A stretch of 64,000 nucleotides of DNA from positions 248,001-312,000 of the forward strand of contig NZ_SMBO01000004.1 of assembly GCF_004342985.1 (NCBI RefSeq), read 5' to 3'. The first letter of the stretch is position 1; each line of letters starts with the position of its first letter. The translations under genes were made by a program, and so were the position numbers. The notes beneath the pieces were generated by a model. That model saw nothing but the letters and a program-made list of their open reading frames with translations. It had not been told where the DNA came from and searched no databases. Source of the stretch: Novosphingobium sp. PhB57. Lineage in GTDB: Bacteria; Pseudomonadota; Alphaproteobacteria; Sphingomonadales; Sphingomonadaceae. Below are positions 17,557-26,450 of the stretch, piece by piece.

Positions 17557-17943
17557 ATGAAGTTTGTGCTGGCTTCCGGCGCGGCCGCTTTTGCCGCCTT
17601 CCTGTCGCTGCCATCTGCAGCCCAGACCTCGACCTGCTATCTTCTGGGCAATGTCTCCAGTTGCAGCGTCCGATCCGGCGGGGCCAGCGACAACCCGGCC
17701 TGGCAGCGCTATTCCGCCTTCCAGGAACTGGAGCGGCAGCGAAACGAAAACCAGCAGCGCCGGGAGGACGAGGAAAATCTCGCGCAGGCCCGCAAGGGGC
17801 AGGAACTTCGCGAGACGGTGGGCGCACTCGTGGCCGATGGAAAATGTGCCAGCGCGAAGCGTGCAGCGCTCCAGGCCGGTGACTTCGCCCTGGCCGAGCA
17901 GGCAGCTTCGCTTTGCGAGCCGCCTTCCCGCGCCGGACACTGA
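17557..17943 (+). CDS. Secreted/periplasmic hypothetical protein, 128 aa
   Basis: A signal peptide MKFVLASGAAAFAAFLSL ends at SAAQ. A short Cys-containing segment (TSTCYLLGNVSSCSV) follows, then a highly charged Gln/Glu/Arg-rich coiled-coil stretch (about residues 50-85) and a C-terminal part with two further cysteines (GKCASAKRAALQ, ASLCEPP). The paired cysteines suit periplasmic disulfides. GGGGG precedes the ATG. Family not recognised. Confidence 0.75.
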   Translation: MKFVLASGAAAFAAFLSLPSAAQTSTCYLLGNVSSCSVRSGGASDNPAWQRYSAFQELERQRNENQQRREDEENLAQARKGQELRETVGALVADGKCASAKRAALQAGDFALAEQAASLCEPPSRAGH

Positions 17944-18108
17944 GCCGCCCGCCAGCGGCGGGAACCGGCGGCCGGAATTTCGCAACGCTCCGCAGATTCT
18001 CGGCGCCGCGGCATTTTCGAAAGGGAAATTCGCGCTTGCCGTCAGGCGAATTTCGGCCTCTCAGAGTTGCGACCAGGATCTCCCCGATCCGCCGAAAGGA
18101 TATGCGCC

Positions 18109-18753
18109 TTGCTTGACGGCCCCCGCCTCGCCCCCCTCTCTGGCTCCAGTGCCGATGCGCTCGTGGTCCTGATCCACGGCTATGGCTCCAACGGCGATGA
18201 CCTCATCGCACTGGCGGCCGCAATGCAGCCCATGCTTCCCGGCGCGGCCTTCGTCGCGCCCAATGCCCCCTCGCAGCTGCCGCACATGGCCGCCGCCTAC
18301 CAGTGGTGGCCGATCGAGACCTTCTCGATGGCCGAGCGCGCCGCGGGCGCGGCGGCGGCCGCGCCCGGGTTGGACGCCTTCATCACGGCGGAACTGGAAA
18401 AGGCCGGCCTTTCCAGCGACCGCCTGCTTCTCGTCGGCTTCAGCCAGGGAACGATGATGGCGCTTCACGTCGGCCTTCGGCGCCCCGATGCTGCAGCCGG
18501 CATCGTCGGCATTTCCGGCATGCTCGTGGCGCCGGAAAGCCTGCAGGCGGACATCCGCAGCCGCCCGCCGGTCCTGCTCATTCACGGCACCGAGGATGAA
18601 GTCGTGCCGTTCCGCTCGATGGAGATGGCCTCCACCGTCCTCACCGAAACGGGCGTGCCGGTAGAGACGCATGTCTCGCCGGGGATCGGCCACGGCGTGA
18701 GCCAGGACGGTCTCGTCGCCGCCACGAACTTCGCGCGGCGCGTCCTGACCTGA
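18109..18753 (+). CDS. Alpha/beta hydrolase (carboxylesterase/phospholipase type), TTG start
   Basis: A 214-aa serine hydrolase of the YpfH/carboxylesterase-phospholipase family. It has VVLIHGYGSNGDDLIAL near the N-terminus, nucleophile Ser112 in GFSQGTMMAL, Asp163 in TEDEVVP and His195 in GHGVS. No signal peptide. The conventional ATG just upstream (18103) is in another frame and stops at once. The in-frame TTG at 18109 sits 8 bases after an AAAGG ribosome-binding site and is the best start. It stands alone between the periplasmic protein and the convergent methyltransferase. Confidence 0.88.
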   Translation: MLDGPRLAPLSGSSADALVVLIHGYGSNGDDLIALAAAMQPMLPGAAFVAPNAPSQLPHMAAAYQWWPIETFSMAERAAGAAAAAPGLDAFITAELEKAGLSSDRLLLVGFSQGTMMALHVGLRRPDAAAGIVGISGMLVAPESLQADIRSRPPVLLIHGTEDEVVPFRSMEMASTVLTETGVPVETHVSPGIGHGVSQDGLVAATNFARRVLT

Positions 18754-18766
18754 CTCCGGCACCCGC

Positions 18767-20314
18767 TCAGGCGAGCGCGCCGAGCCTTCGCCATTTCGGC
18801 AGGTCACGGTCCAGGAATGTCCGCGCGCGGCTGCGTGCCTCGCGGCGTTCCTGGACGCCTTCGAGCGGGCTTCCGCCGCGCTGCAGCGTCCTGCCGGATC
18901 CGGCGAGTGAAAGGACCAGCCGTTCGGACAGCGCCGTCTCGTCGGCCAGATCGCCAAGCGCGAGCCAGGCATCGATGAGCATGAGGTCGGCAAAGTCGAC
19001 AGGCACGGCGCCGCCGATCGCCGGCGCCGCGAGATGATCGTAAGGCATGCCGCGTACCGCTTCGCGCGCTATGGCCGCATTCAGGCGCTGGGCGGGTGCG
19101 TGGTCCGTGCGCGGCGCCTCAATGCCGAGCGTTCCGGCATGTAGCAGCATCAGCACCAGTTGCAGCACTTCCGCCAGATCCTTGCCGCCGGCCTTCGGCA
19201 GCACTGCCAGTTCCGCCAGTGTCAGCGATCGTTCCGCCAGAGCCTCGACGATCCCGGCATAGGCAAGCGGTTGCAGCGCGAGTTCGCCGAAGGGCGTGCG
19301 CACCGACAGGGTTGCCCCGGGTGCAGGGGCATCGAGCAGAAGGAAGCGGGTATGCGCCGCCCGCTCGCCGGGTGTGGGCGTGGGCGTGGGCGTGGGCGTG
19401 GCAGGCGCTTCGCCGCGTCGGTAGATGTCGCGCCGATAGAACTGGTTGATGACGAAGTCCTGCACGTCCTGCCGCAGCAGCGGATCGCCCTGCGCCAGGA
19501 TCGTGTCGCGCAGGGCCGAGGGCAGGAAGGCGGGCAGCAGCGCTTCGGGCAGCGTTGCCGAGCCCGCAAAGGCCAGCCCGACCCCGGCCACCTCGCGGGC
19601 GACTTGCGAATGCCACATCGGCTCCCACCCTTCGTGCAGATATTCGTGGGCCAGTTGGGCAATGTCGCGCTTGCGCAGCGAATCCAGCCTCGCGCCGAGC
19701 CCGGGCAGCAGCTGGAAGGTGGCAGCGCCCCCGCCGCGCAGCTGTTCGAACAGCGAGATCGAACGGTCCAGCACTTCCGCCACCGGCGCCGCCCCTTCTT
19801 CGTGGATAAGCCGCGCGATGTGCCGGAAGGGCATCGTCGCCAGCCAGCCGGGCTGCGCATTGTAGCCGATGTAGACCAGCGCCCCGGGCGCGCTCGCCTG
19901 CCCGATGCACTGCAGCAGCGCATGGCGCACCGGCGCCGTGACCCAGCTGTAGACGCCGTGGAGCGCGACATGATCGAAGCGGCCGAGCGCCTCCGGCCAG
20001 GATCGTGCCAGCTCGACGAAGTCTCCCTGGACGAATTGCACATTGGCAAGACCGGCCGATGCCGCGATCCCGTTCGCATGGTCGACATGCTCGGCCATCA
20101 GGTCGATGCCGACAAACGCCCTGCCCGGATTGGCCGCCGCCAGCAGGCACAGCCCGATGCCCTGCCCGCACCCGAGTTCCAGAAAGCGCCCGCCCCCTGC
20201 TGCCGAAGTCTCGCCTGCTCCCGCGGCAAGATCCATCCAGGCAGGCGCCATTTCCCGGCAATAGCCGTAAGTGTAGCCTACCGAGACGTCGTAGCCATGC
20301 GTCCGGTCATCCAT
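18767..20314 (-). CDS. SAM-dependent methyltransferase with methyltransferase regulatory domain
   Basis: About 515 aa. The N-terminal class I methyltransferase domain has the SAM motif FLELGCGQGIGLCLLA (about residues 45-60) and acidic FVGIDLMAEHVDHA. A central region RDIAQLAHEYLHEGWEPMW matches the methyltransferase-regulatory domain found in this family. The family includes bacterial protein-lysine methyltransferases, but the substrate here is unknown. A repetitive linker, TPTPTPTPTP, encoded by four hexamer repeats (19374-19397), separates the halves. The start MDDRTHG at 20314 is chosen because GGGGTG lies suitably upstream. Longer starts at 20332 and 20362 are possible. Confidence 0.85.
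   Translation of the reverse strand: MDDRTHGYDVSVGYTYGYCREMAPAWMDLAAGAGETSAAGGGRFLELGCGQGIGLCLLAAANPGRAFVGIDLMAEHVDHANGIAASAGLANVQFVQGDFVELARSWPEALGRFDHVALHGVYSWVTAPVRHALLQCIGQASAPGALVYIGYNAQPGWLATMPFRHIARLIHEEGAAPVAEVLDRSISLFEQLRGGGAATFQLLPGLGARLDSLRKRDIAQLAHEYLHEGWEPMWHSQVAREVAGVGLAFAGSATLPEALLPAFLPSALRDTILAQGDPLLRQDVQDFVINQFYRRDIYRRGEAPATPTPTPTPTPGERAAHTRFLLLDAPAPGATLSVRTPFGELALQPLAYAGIVEALAERSLTLAELAVLPKAGGKDLAEVLQLVLMLLHAGTLGIEAPRTDHAPAQRLNAAIAREAVRGMPYDHLAAPAIGGAVPVDFADLMLIDAWLALGDLADETALSERLVLSLAGSGRTLQRGGSPLEGVQERREARSRARTFLDRDLPKWRRLGALA
19374..19397. repeat. (GTGGGC)4 hexanucleotide repeat inside the methyltransferase gene
   Basis: Four perfect GTGGGC units plus a partial fifth, read on the minus strand as alternating Thr-Pro codons. 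Because the unit is six bases, copy-number change would alter linker length without a frameshift. Confidence 0.85.
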
Positions 20315-20455
20315 CTGTCGCACCCCGATCATAATTCGCCAGTGCCCGGCTTGGCACGCCAACCGTGACGGTTTGACGAAACGGACCTTGCGCGGCCCGG
20401 GGCCGATCGGCGGCCGGCTTAGGGATAGCGGTCGCCTCGCGGCGCCTCGCCCGTG

Positions 20456-21367
20456 TCAGCGCAGGTTCGCGGCGAGGAAATCGACGAAGACGCGGATGCG
20501 CGCCGGGGTGCTGTAGCCGCCGACGAACACGGCGTGGATGAACTCCACGTCTCCGGGATTGAACGCCTCCAGAATGGGCACCAGCCGCCCGTCCGCGATC
20601 TCGCGCTCCACGCTGAACCGCCCCACCCGCGCCAAGCCGACCCCCGCCGCCGCGAGCTGCCCCAGCGTCTCTCCGTTGTTGGCCTCGATGCTGCCTTTCA
20701 CGGAAAGCGCGAATTCGCGCCCCTCGCGCAGGAATGGCCAGACCGGCTCGGCCCTGCGAAAGTTGAAGTTGAGACAGTTATGGCCGTGGAGATCCTCGGG
20801 TTCCTGCGGCGTGCCGTTCCGCGCGAGGTAGTCCGGCGCGGCCACGATCACCCGGCGCGTTTCGCCCAGCTTCCGCGCCGTCAGCGTGCTGTCGGCCAGC
20901 GGTCCGAACCGGATGGCGATATCCGCCTGCCCTGCCGCCACGTCGACCAGTGTGTCGGTAAGCGCAATGTCCACCAGGATATGCGGATGACGCGCTGCGA
21001 ACGCGCCGAGCAAGGGCACCACGCATAGCCGTCCGTGCGAGAGTGCGGCGCTGATCCGCAAGCGCCCGCGCGGCGCGCCCTGATCGGCGATGAGCTGTTC
21101 GGCATCGTCGAGATCGGCCAGGATACGGCGCGCCATCTGGAGATAGGACTGACCTTCCGACGTCAGCGCCAGCGCCCGGGTCGAGCGCAGCAGCAGCCGC
21201 ACGCCCAGCCGCGCCTCGATCCTGTCGATCGCGCGGCTGACGGCGGAAGGGCTGAGGTCCAGCAGCCGGCCGGCACCCGAAAAGCTGCCCTGCTCCACCA
21301 CCGCCACGAACAGTTCGAGCGCACGGGCCCGGTCAGTGCCGCCCGCGAGCTTGGCTTCGCTCAGCAT
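20456..21367 (-). CDS. LysR-family transcriptional regulator
   Basis: A 303-aa LysR protein of the CrgA/DsdC-like group. The N-terminal winged HTH has ALELFVAVVEQGSFSGAGRLLDLSPSAVSRAIDRIEARLGVRLL, then the effector domain with GRLRISAALSHGR and DIAIRFGPLADSTL. The ATG at 21367 gives the usual distance to the HTH. The longer frame from 21433 adds a non-homologous basic tail. It is divergent from the aldo/keto reductase-MFS operon, and inverted repeats in between (21408-21421, 21434-21449) make that operon the obvious target. Confidence 0.9.
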   Translation of the reverse strand: MLSEAKLAGGTDRARALELFVAVVEQGSFSGAGRLLDLSPSAVSRAIDRIEARLGVRLLLRSTRALALTSEGQSYLQMARRILADLDDAEQLIADQGAPRGRLRISAALSHGRLCVVPLLGAFAARHPHILVDIALTDTLVDVAAGQADIAIRFGPLADSTLTARKLGETRRVIVAAPDYLARNGTPQEPEDLHGHNCLNFNFRRAEPVWPFLREGREFALSVKGSIEANNGETLGQLAAAGVGLARVGRFSVEREIADGRLVPILEAFNPGDVEFIHAVFVGGYSTPARIRVFVDFLAANLR

Positions 21368-21407
21368 CTTTGCGTCACAGTCAAAATTCCTTCGCGTTCG
21401 CGGGCAG

Positions 21408-21449
21408 TACCGCCTTCGGTATTTTGCCGTCATCTATGCGCCTGCATAG
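21408..21449. promoter_or_regulatory. Two inverted repeats in the LysR/aldo-keto reductase divergon
   Basis: TACCG-CCTT-CGGTA (21408-21421) and CTATGC-GCCT-GCATAG (21434-21449). The second is a LysR-type dyad, centred about 40 bases before the reductase start codon. They are candidate recognition and activation sites of the divergent LysR regulator. Confidence 0.55.
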
Positions 21450-21481
21450 CAAATTCACCGCTGCCGCGAGAAGGATTGTTC

Positions 21482-22516
21482 ATGGATTATCGTCAACTCG
21501 GCTCATCCGGCCTGCGTGTCCCCGCCCTGAGCTTCGGGACCGGCACTTTCGGCGGCCAGGGTCCGCTCTTCGCCGCCTGGGGCAGCAGCGATACCGCCGA
21601 AGCGCGGCGCCTGCTCGACATCTGCCTGGAGGCCGGCGTCACGCTGTTCGACACGGCCGATGTCTATTCGAACGGCGCCTCGGAGGAAATCCTCGGCCAG
21701 GCGCTCAAGGGCCGCCGCGACGACGCTCTGATCTCCACCAAGACCGGGCTGCCAACCGGCGACGGACCGCAGGACTGGGGCGCCTCGCGTTCGCGCCTGA
21801 TCGGCGCGGTGGAGGCCGCGCTGCGCCGTCTCGATACCGACCGGATCGACCTGCTGCAGCTCCATGCCTTCGATGCCCATACGCCCGCGGAAGAGCTGAT
21901 GATCACGCTCGACCGGCTGATCGCCGCCGGCAAGGTCCGCTACGCCGGGGTCTCGAACTATCCCGGCTGGCAGGTCATGAAGGCACAGGCCGTCGCCGAC
22001 CGCCACGGAATGCCGCGGCTGGTGGCCCACCAGGTCTATTATTCGCTGGTCGGCCGGGCCTACGAGCACGAACTCATGCCGCTCGCGGCGGACCAGGGCC
22101 TGGGCGCGCTGGTCTGGAGCCCGCTCGGCTGGGGCCGCCTCACCGGCAAGATCAGCCGCAGTCGCCCCGTACCGGCGGGGAGCCGCCTGCACGATACCGA
22201 GCAGTTCGCGCCGCCGGTCGAAACAGAGCTGCTCTACGCCGTGGTCGACGTTCTGGAAGCCATCGCCGGGGAAACCGGCAAGAGCGTGCCGCAGATCGCC
22301 CTCAACTGGCTGCTGCGCCGCCCGACCGTCTCCTCGGTCATCATCGGCGCGCGCAACGAGGAACAGCTGCGCCAGAACCTCGGCGCGGTCGGCTGGTCGC
22401 TCACTGCCGAGCAGGTCGCCCGGCTCGATGCCGCCAGCGAGGTGCTGCCGCCTTATCCCCACACCCCCTATCGCCAGCAGGAAGGGTTCGCTCGGCTGAA
22501 CCCGCCGCTGGTCTGA
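21482..22516 (+). CDS. Aldo/keto reductase
   Basis: A 344-aa NADPH-dependent aldo/keto reductase. It begins MDYRQLGSSGLRVPALSFGTGTFGG. The tetrad Asp lies in LFDTADVYSNGASEEILG with catalytic Tyr in the same segment, Lys in ISTKTGLP and His in LLQLHAFD. The cofactor-binding end VSSVIIGARNEEQLRQNLGA is present. AAGGA precedes the ATG at 21482. It is followed after 10 bases by an MFS exporter gene, so the two are co-transcribed and presumably handle one toxic carbonyl or phenolic compound under LysR control. Confidence 0.93.
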   Translation: MDYRQLGSSGLRVPALSFGTGTFGGQGPLFAAWGSSDTAEARRLLDICLEAGVTLFDTADVYSNGASEEILGQALKGRRDDALISTKTGLPTGDGPQDWGASRSRLIGAVEAALRRLDTDRIDLLQLHAFDAHTPAEELMITLDRLIAAGKVRYAGVSNYPGWQVMKAQAVADRHGMPRLVAHQVYYSLVGRAYEHELMPLAADQGLGALVWSPLGWGRLTGKISRSRPVPAGSRLHDTEQFAPPVETELLYAVVDVLEAIAGETGKSVPQIALNWLLRRPTVSSVIIGARNEEQLRQNLGAVGWSLTAEQVARLDAASEVLPPYPHTPYRQQEGFARLNPPLV

Positions 22517-22526
22517 GGACCATCCG

Positions 22527-23726
22527 ATGAAGCTCAATCCCGGCCTTCTGGCCCTGTCCGTCGGCGCTTTCGGCATCGGCGTCACCGAATTCGCACCGAT
22601 GGGCCTGCTGCCCGTCATTGCCGGAGACCTGGGCGTCTCCATCCCCGCCGCCGGGCTGCTTATCAGCGCCTATGCGCTGGGCGTGGTGCTGGGCGTGCCG
22701 GTGATGACGCTCACCACCGGGCGGGTGCCGCGCCGCACGCTGCTGATCGCCTTGGCCGGGATCTTCACCCTGGGCAACCTGCTGGCAGCGGTATCCGGCA
22801 GCTACGGCATGCTTCTGGCCGCCCGCGTGCTGACCTCCTTCAACCACGGCGCCTTCTTCGGGGTCGGCTCGGTGGTCGCCGCCAGCCTGGTCCCGCCGCA
22901 CCGCCAGGCCGGCGCGGTGGCCGCGATGTTCATGGGGCTGACGATCGCCAATGTCGTGGGCGTGCCCTTGGCGACCTGGGCGGGCGAGCACCTCGGCTGG
23001 CGCGCCTCGTTCTGGGGCATCGCGGCGCTGGGCGGTGTCACGATGGCGGCGCTGCGCCTGACCCTGCCTCCCTTGCCCTCTACGGACGGCGGCGATGTGG
23101 CGGCCGAACTGCGCGTCCTGATCCGCAAGCCCGTTCTCGGCGCGCTGGCCCTGACTATCGTGGGTTCCAGCGCGATGTTCACCGTGTTCACTTATATCAC
23201 CCCGATCCTGCGCGAGGCGACGGGCGCCTCTCTCGGCTTCGTCACGGCGATGCTGGTGACTTACGGCCTCGGCCTGACGGTGGGCAACTGGCTGGGCGGC
23301 AAGTTCGCGGACCGTTCGGTCGATCGCACGCTGATCGTCACCCTGGCCTCGCTTGCCGCGATCCTGATCGCTTTCGCCATGACGATGACCCATGCCGCGC
23401 CTAGCGCGATCGTGATCTTCCTGTGGGGCATCGCCAGCTTCGCCTTGGTGCCGCCGCTCCAGGTGCGGGTCATGGACGCAGCCAGCGACGCGCCCAACCT
23501 GGCGTCGTCCATGAACATCGGCGCCTTCAACCTGGGCAATGCGCTGGGCGCGGCGCTGGGCGGCGGCGTGATCGCTCTCGATCTGGGCTATCCTGCCGTA
23601 GCGCTGGCCGGCGCGGCAACCTCCGTCATCGGCCTGGCGGCGCTGCTCCTGACGAGCGGCCGGAGCGCGGCCCGCCAGAGCGGCGAAGTGGCGACCGAAT
23701 GCACCGGCGGCGCGCGGCTATCGTGA
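22527..23726 (+). CDS. MFS transporter (DHA1/arabinose-efflux type)
   Basis: A 399-aa permease with 12 predicted membrane segments, of the AraJ/YdhP drug-efflux type. Segment 1 is LLALSVGAFGIGVTEFAPMGLLPVIAGDLGV. The family loop motif near the end of segment 2 is VPVMTLTTGRVPRRTLLIAL, and motif C-like GAFFGVGSVVAASLV lies in segment 4-5. It is in an operon with the aldo/keto reductase (10-base gap). Export of a small molecule is likely. Convergent with the SDR at 23730, with only 3 bases between stops. Confidence 0.9.
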   Translation: MKLNPGLLALSVGAFGIGVTEFAPMGLLPVIAGDLGVSIPAAGLLISAYALGVVLGVPVMTLTTGRVPRRTLLIALAGIFTLGNLLAAVSGSYGMLLAARVLTSFNHGAFFGVGSVVAASLVPPHRQAGAVAAMFMGLTIANVVGVPLATWAGEHLGWRASFWGIAALGGVTMAALRLTLPPLPSTDGGDVAAELRVLIRKPVLGALALTIVGSSAMFTVFTYITPILREATGASLGFVTAMLVTYGLGLTVGNWLGGKFADRSVDRTLIVTLASLAAILIAFAMTMTHAAPSAIVIFLWGIASFALVPPLQVRVMDAASDAPNLASSMNIGAFNLGNALGAALGGGVIALDLGYPAVALAGAATSVIGLAALLLTSGRSAARQSGEVATECTGGARLS

Positions 23727-23729
23727 GAT

Positions 23730-24443
23730 CTACCAAGCCGTAGCCCCCGCATCCACGGCAATGTCCGCTCCGGTGACGTAACGCGCCTCCGGGCTCGCAA
23801 GCCAGGTCGCGGCCCAGGCGATGTCCTCCGGCTCGCCCAGCCACTTGAGCATGTTTCCGGCCAGGACCCGGCGCCCGAAGCCGGGATCCGCCTCCAGGTG
23901 CCGGGCCGTGGCCGCCGTCCTGATGAAACCGGGCGCTATCGTATTCGCGCGAATGCCGTGCGGGGCGCCTTCCATGGCAAGTTGCCGCGTCATCGCCAGC
24001 ACGCCGCCCTTGCCCGCGCAGTGCGCCAGCGCCGGGGAACCCTCCAGCGCATGGCGCGCATTGGCCGATGCGAAGTTGACGATGCTGGCCGTGCCGCTCG
24101 CCTTGAGCCATGGCCAGGCCGCGCGGGTTGCCAGGTAGACGATGTCCAGCTCCCCCGTCAGCGTCCGTTTCCAGTCGGCATAGCTCAGGTCCTCGATCCA
24201 CGAGAAGACTGCGAATGCCGCCGCGTTGACGAGGACGTCGATCCGGCCGTGCTCCGCGCCGATCCTGGCAAAGAGCGCGCTGGTGGCCGCCTCGTCGATG
24301 AGGTCGCAGGCCTCGTCCGTTCCCGAAAGGTCGACGCCGATCACCCGCGCGCCCTCCTGCCGGAAGATGCGCGCGACGCCTTCGCCTATGCCGTTCGCGG
24401 CACCGGTGACCACGGCGATCCTGCCCGCGAGACGATCAGCCAT
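23730..24443 (-). CDS. SDR-family protein with catalytic Tyr replaced by His
   Basis: A 237-aa classical SDR fold: cofactor motif VTGAANGIGEGVA at about residues 13-25, NAA motif in VLVNAAAFAVF, and C-terminal ADIAVDAGATAW. The catalytic YxxxK motif reads HCAGK (His141 to Lys145), because the codon is CAC instead of TAC or TAT. Serine and lysine are kept. Without the tyrosine, normal hydride-transfer chemistry is doubtful. It could be an altered dehydrogenase, a structural partner or a decaying copy. Last gene of the five-gene minus-strand operon, its start overlapping the MFS gene by 8 bases. ATG at 24458 is an alternative start. Confidence 0.85.
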   Translation of the reverse strand: MADRLAGRIAVVTGAANGIGEGVARIFRQEGARVIGVDLSGTDEACDLIDEAATSALFARIGAEHGRIDVLVNAAAFAVFSWIEDLSYADWKRTLTGELDIVYLATRAAWPWLKASGTASIVNFASANARHALEGSPALAHCAGKGGVLAMTRQLAMEGAPHGIRANTIAPGFIRTAATARHLEADPGFGRRVLAGNMLKWLGEPEDIAWAATWLASPEARYVTGADIAVDAGATAW

Positions 24444-25650
24444 GCGCCATCGCCCCATTGCCGCCGTGCGATGCGCGCGAAGCGATCAGCGCCACGACGA
24501 CCCCGCCCAGCGCGGCGAGCGACAGGACCGAAAAGGCCCCCAGCAGGCCGCCCGTGTGCCGTCCCGCAAAAGTCACCACCAGCGGGGAGAGAAACTGCCC
24601 GAACGCGAAGGCCGATTGCCAGAAGCCCGTTCCCCGGCCGCGAAATTCGAACCTGAGGATCGACATTGACCAGACCAGCAAAGTGGGCAGCAGCAGCCCT
24701 GCCCCGATCTGGTTGACGAAGCATCCGGCCAGGAAGCCCGGAACGGTGCCGGACCTTGCCATCAGCATGAAGCCGATGGCAAGCAGGGCGAACTCCAGTA
24801 GCAGCAGCCGTCCCACTGCCAGCCGCGTGCCGATGCGCGAATAGATGAAGGTCCCCAGCGGCACGCCAATAGAGGCGATGGATGTCAGGAACCCCCGCTC
24901 CGACGGGCTGGCCATGCCGAGTTCGGCCAGCCCGCTGGGCGCCTGGATCTGCACCGTATAAAAGAACACCGAGCCATAGACCGTGATCGCCACGATCATC
25001 GCCATCGTCGCCCAGGGAAAACCCGCCCAGGAGCGGTTGTGCGGCGGCGCATCGGCCTCGACATCGGGGGTGCCATCGCGCGACGGCTCCCATGTGAACT
25101 TCCAGACGAGCGCGAACATGACCAGCGCCGAGGCATAGGCCCAGAACGGCGTCCGCCAGCCGCCTTCTCCCAGCACCCCGCCGAGGTTGAAGAACAGCAG
25201 CGCCGACATCGAGGCGAAGGCCGTCTGCGCAGCCAGCCACTTGTCGCGCGAGGCGCCCTTGTAATAGTCGCCGATCATCGTCGTCGAGAGTACGTAGATC
25301 AGGGCCTCGGCAATGCCCACGCCTGCGCGCGAGATCAGGATATGGGTGAGATCGTCGAGAAACACGGGCATCACGCCGACAACGGCATAGAGCAGGAATG
25401 CCGCCAGCAGCAGCCGGCGCCGCCCGAACCAGTCTCCCAGTATCCCCGCCAACGGACAGAGCAACGCCACGCAGAGCGAGGGCAGCGTGAGGATCATCGG
25501 CACCCAGTATTCATGGCCCGGCACCGCGGCGTAGTGCGCCATCAGATCCGGGATGATCGGCGCCAGCAGCACGATAGCCATGGTCGTCAGCGTGATCGGC
25601 AGCAGCAGCGATATGCCGGTCAGCAGGCCCGGCTCGGGATGGCGTGTCAT
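24436..25650 (-). CDS. MFS transporter
   Basis: A 404-aa permease of the major facilitator superfamily with about 12 membrane segments (ISLLLPITLTTMAIVLLAPIIPDL, MILTLPSLCVALLCPLAGILGDWFGRR with the family loop motif after segment 2). It lies between two SDR genes in the operon led by the FAH hydrolase. Import of the aromatic substrate or exchange of an intermediate is the simplest role. GGGAGA precedes the ATG at 25650. The 15-residue extension upstream is non-hydrophobic and unlikely. Confidence 0.9.
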   Translation of the reverse strand: MTRHPEPGLLTGISLLLPITLTTMAIVLLAPIIPDLMAHYAAVPGHEYWVPMILTLPSLCVALLCPLAGILGDWFGRRRLLLAAFLLYAVVGVMPVFLDDLTHILISRAGVGIAEALIYVLSTTMIGDYYKGASRDKWLAAQTAFASMSALLFFNLGGVLGEGGWRTPFWAYASALVMFALVWKFTWEPSRDGTPDVEADAPPHNRSWAGFPWATMAMIVAITVYGSVFFYTVQIQAPSGLAELGMASPSERGFLTSIASIGVPLGTFIYSRIGTRLAVGRLLLLEFALLAIGFMLMARSGTVPGFLAGCFVNQIGAGLLLPTLLVWSMSILRFEFRGRGTGFWQSAFAFGQFLSPLVVTFAGRHTGGLLGAFSVLSLAALGGVVVALIASRASHGGNGAMAHG

Positions 25651-25700
25651 TCTCTCCCTTTCTTCGGCCGCCTGTCTCCGGGCCGATAGAAACACAATTT

Positions 25701-26450
25701 TCAGCTTCCGTCGGTGATGAGCGTACCGCCGTCCACGACGAGATTATGTCCAGTGACGAAAGCCCCGGCCTCGGAGGCGAGGAACACGGCCGCGCCTGCC
25801 ACTTCCTGCGGCGTGCCGGGTCGCCGCAGCGGAGTCATTGCCATGCGGCGGGCCATGAAACTCTCGTCCGCCAGCAGCGGGCCAGATAGCTCGGTGGCGA
25901 TGAAGCCGGGCGAGATCGCATTGACGCGCACGCCGCGCGGCCCCCACTCCACCGCCAGATTGCGCGCGAGTTGCGCCACGCCCGCCTTGGCAAGGGCATA
26001 GGCGTTGATTCGCCCGTTGCCTCTCAGGCCCGAGAGGCTGGAAACCAGCACCGCCGCGCCGCCGCCCTGCGCCGCGATATGCGGCAGGGCAAGGTTGCAG
26101 AGCGCAACCTGACTGGTGAGGTTGATCGCCATGACACGGGCATAGTCGGCCATGTCGAGATCGGCGAAGGCTCCCGCCTTGCCGGTGATGCCGGCATTGC
26201 AGACCAGCACGTCCAGCCCGCCGAACTCCGCCACCGCGCGGTCCACCAATGCGGCCAGCGCGGCATCGTCGGTCACATCGCAGGGCTGGCCCGGCATGCT
26301 GAGTTCGGCGGCAACGCGCGCGGTATCCCCGGCGTCCTCGCTGGAGATCACCACCCGCGCGCCTTGGGCGATCAGCCCTTCCGCAATGGCGCGGCCAATC
26401 CCGCGCGTGGAGCCGGTGACGATCGCGCTCTTGCCGGTAAGGTCGAACAT
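25701..26450 (-). CDS. Short-chain dehydrogenase/reductase
   Basis: A 249-aa classical SDR. The Rossmann motif is TGSTRGIGRAIA (about residues 13-24), followed by CNAGITG, the catalytic Ser in VLVSSLSGLRG, and the intact YALAK motif. C-terminal GHNLVVDGGTLITDG. NAD(H) or NADP(H) preference is unclear. It starts at 26450, overlapping the stop of the cupin gene, so translation is coupled. In context it probably oxidises an alcohol or diol intermediate of the pathway served by the FAH, cupin and HisD-like enzymes. Confidence 0.92.
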   Translation of the reverse strand: MFDLTGKSAIVTGSTRGIGRAIAEGLIAQGARVVISSEDAGDTARVAAELSMPGQPCDVTDDAALAALVDRAVAEFGGLDVLVCNAGITGKAGAFADLDMADYARVMAINLTSQVALCNLALPHIAAQGGGAAVLVSSLSGLRGNGRINAYALAKAGVAQLARNLAVEWGPRGVRVNAISPGFIATELSGPLLADESFMARRMAMTPLRRPGTPQEVAGAAVFLASEAGAFVTGHNLVVDGGTLITDGS

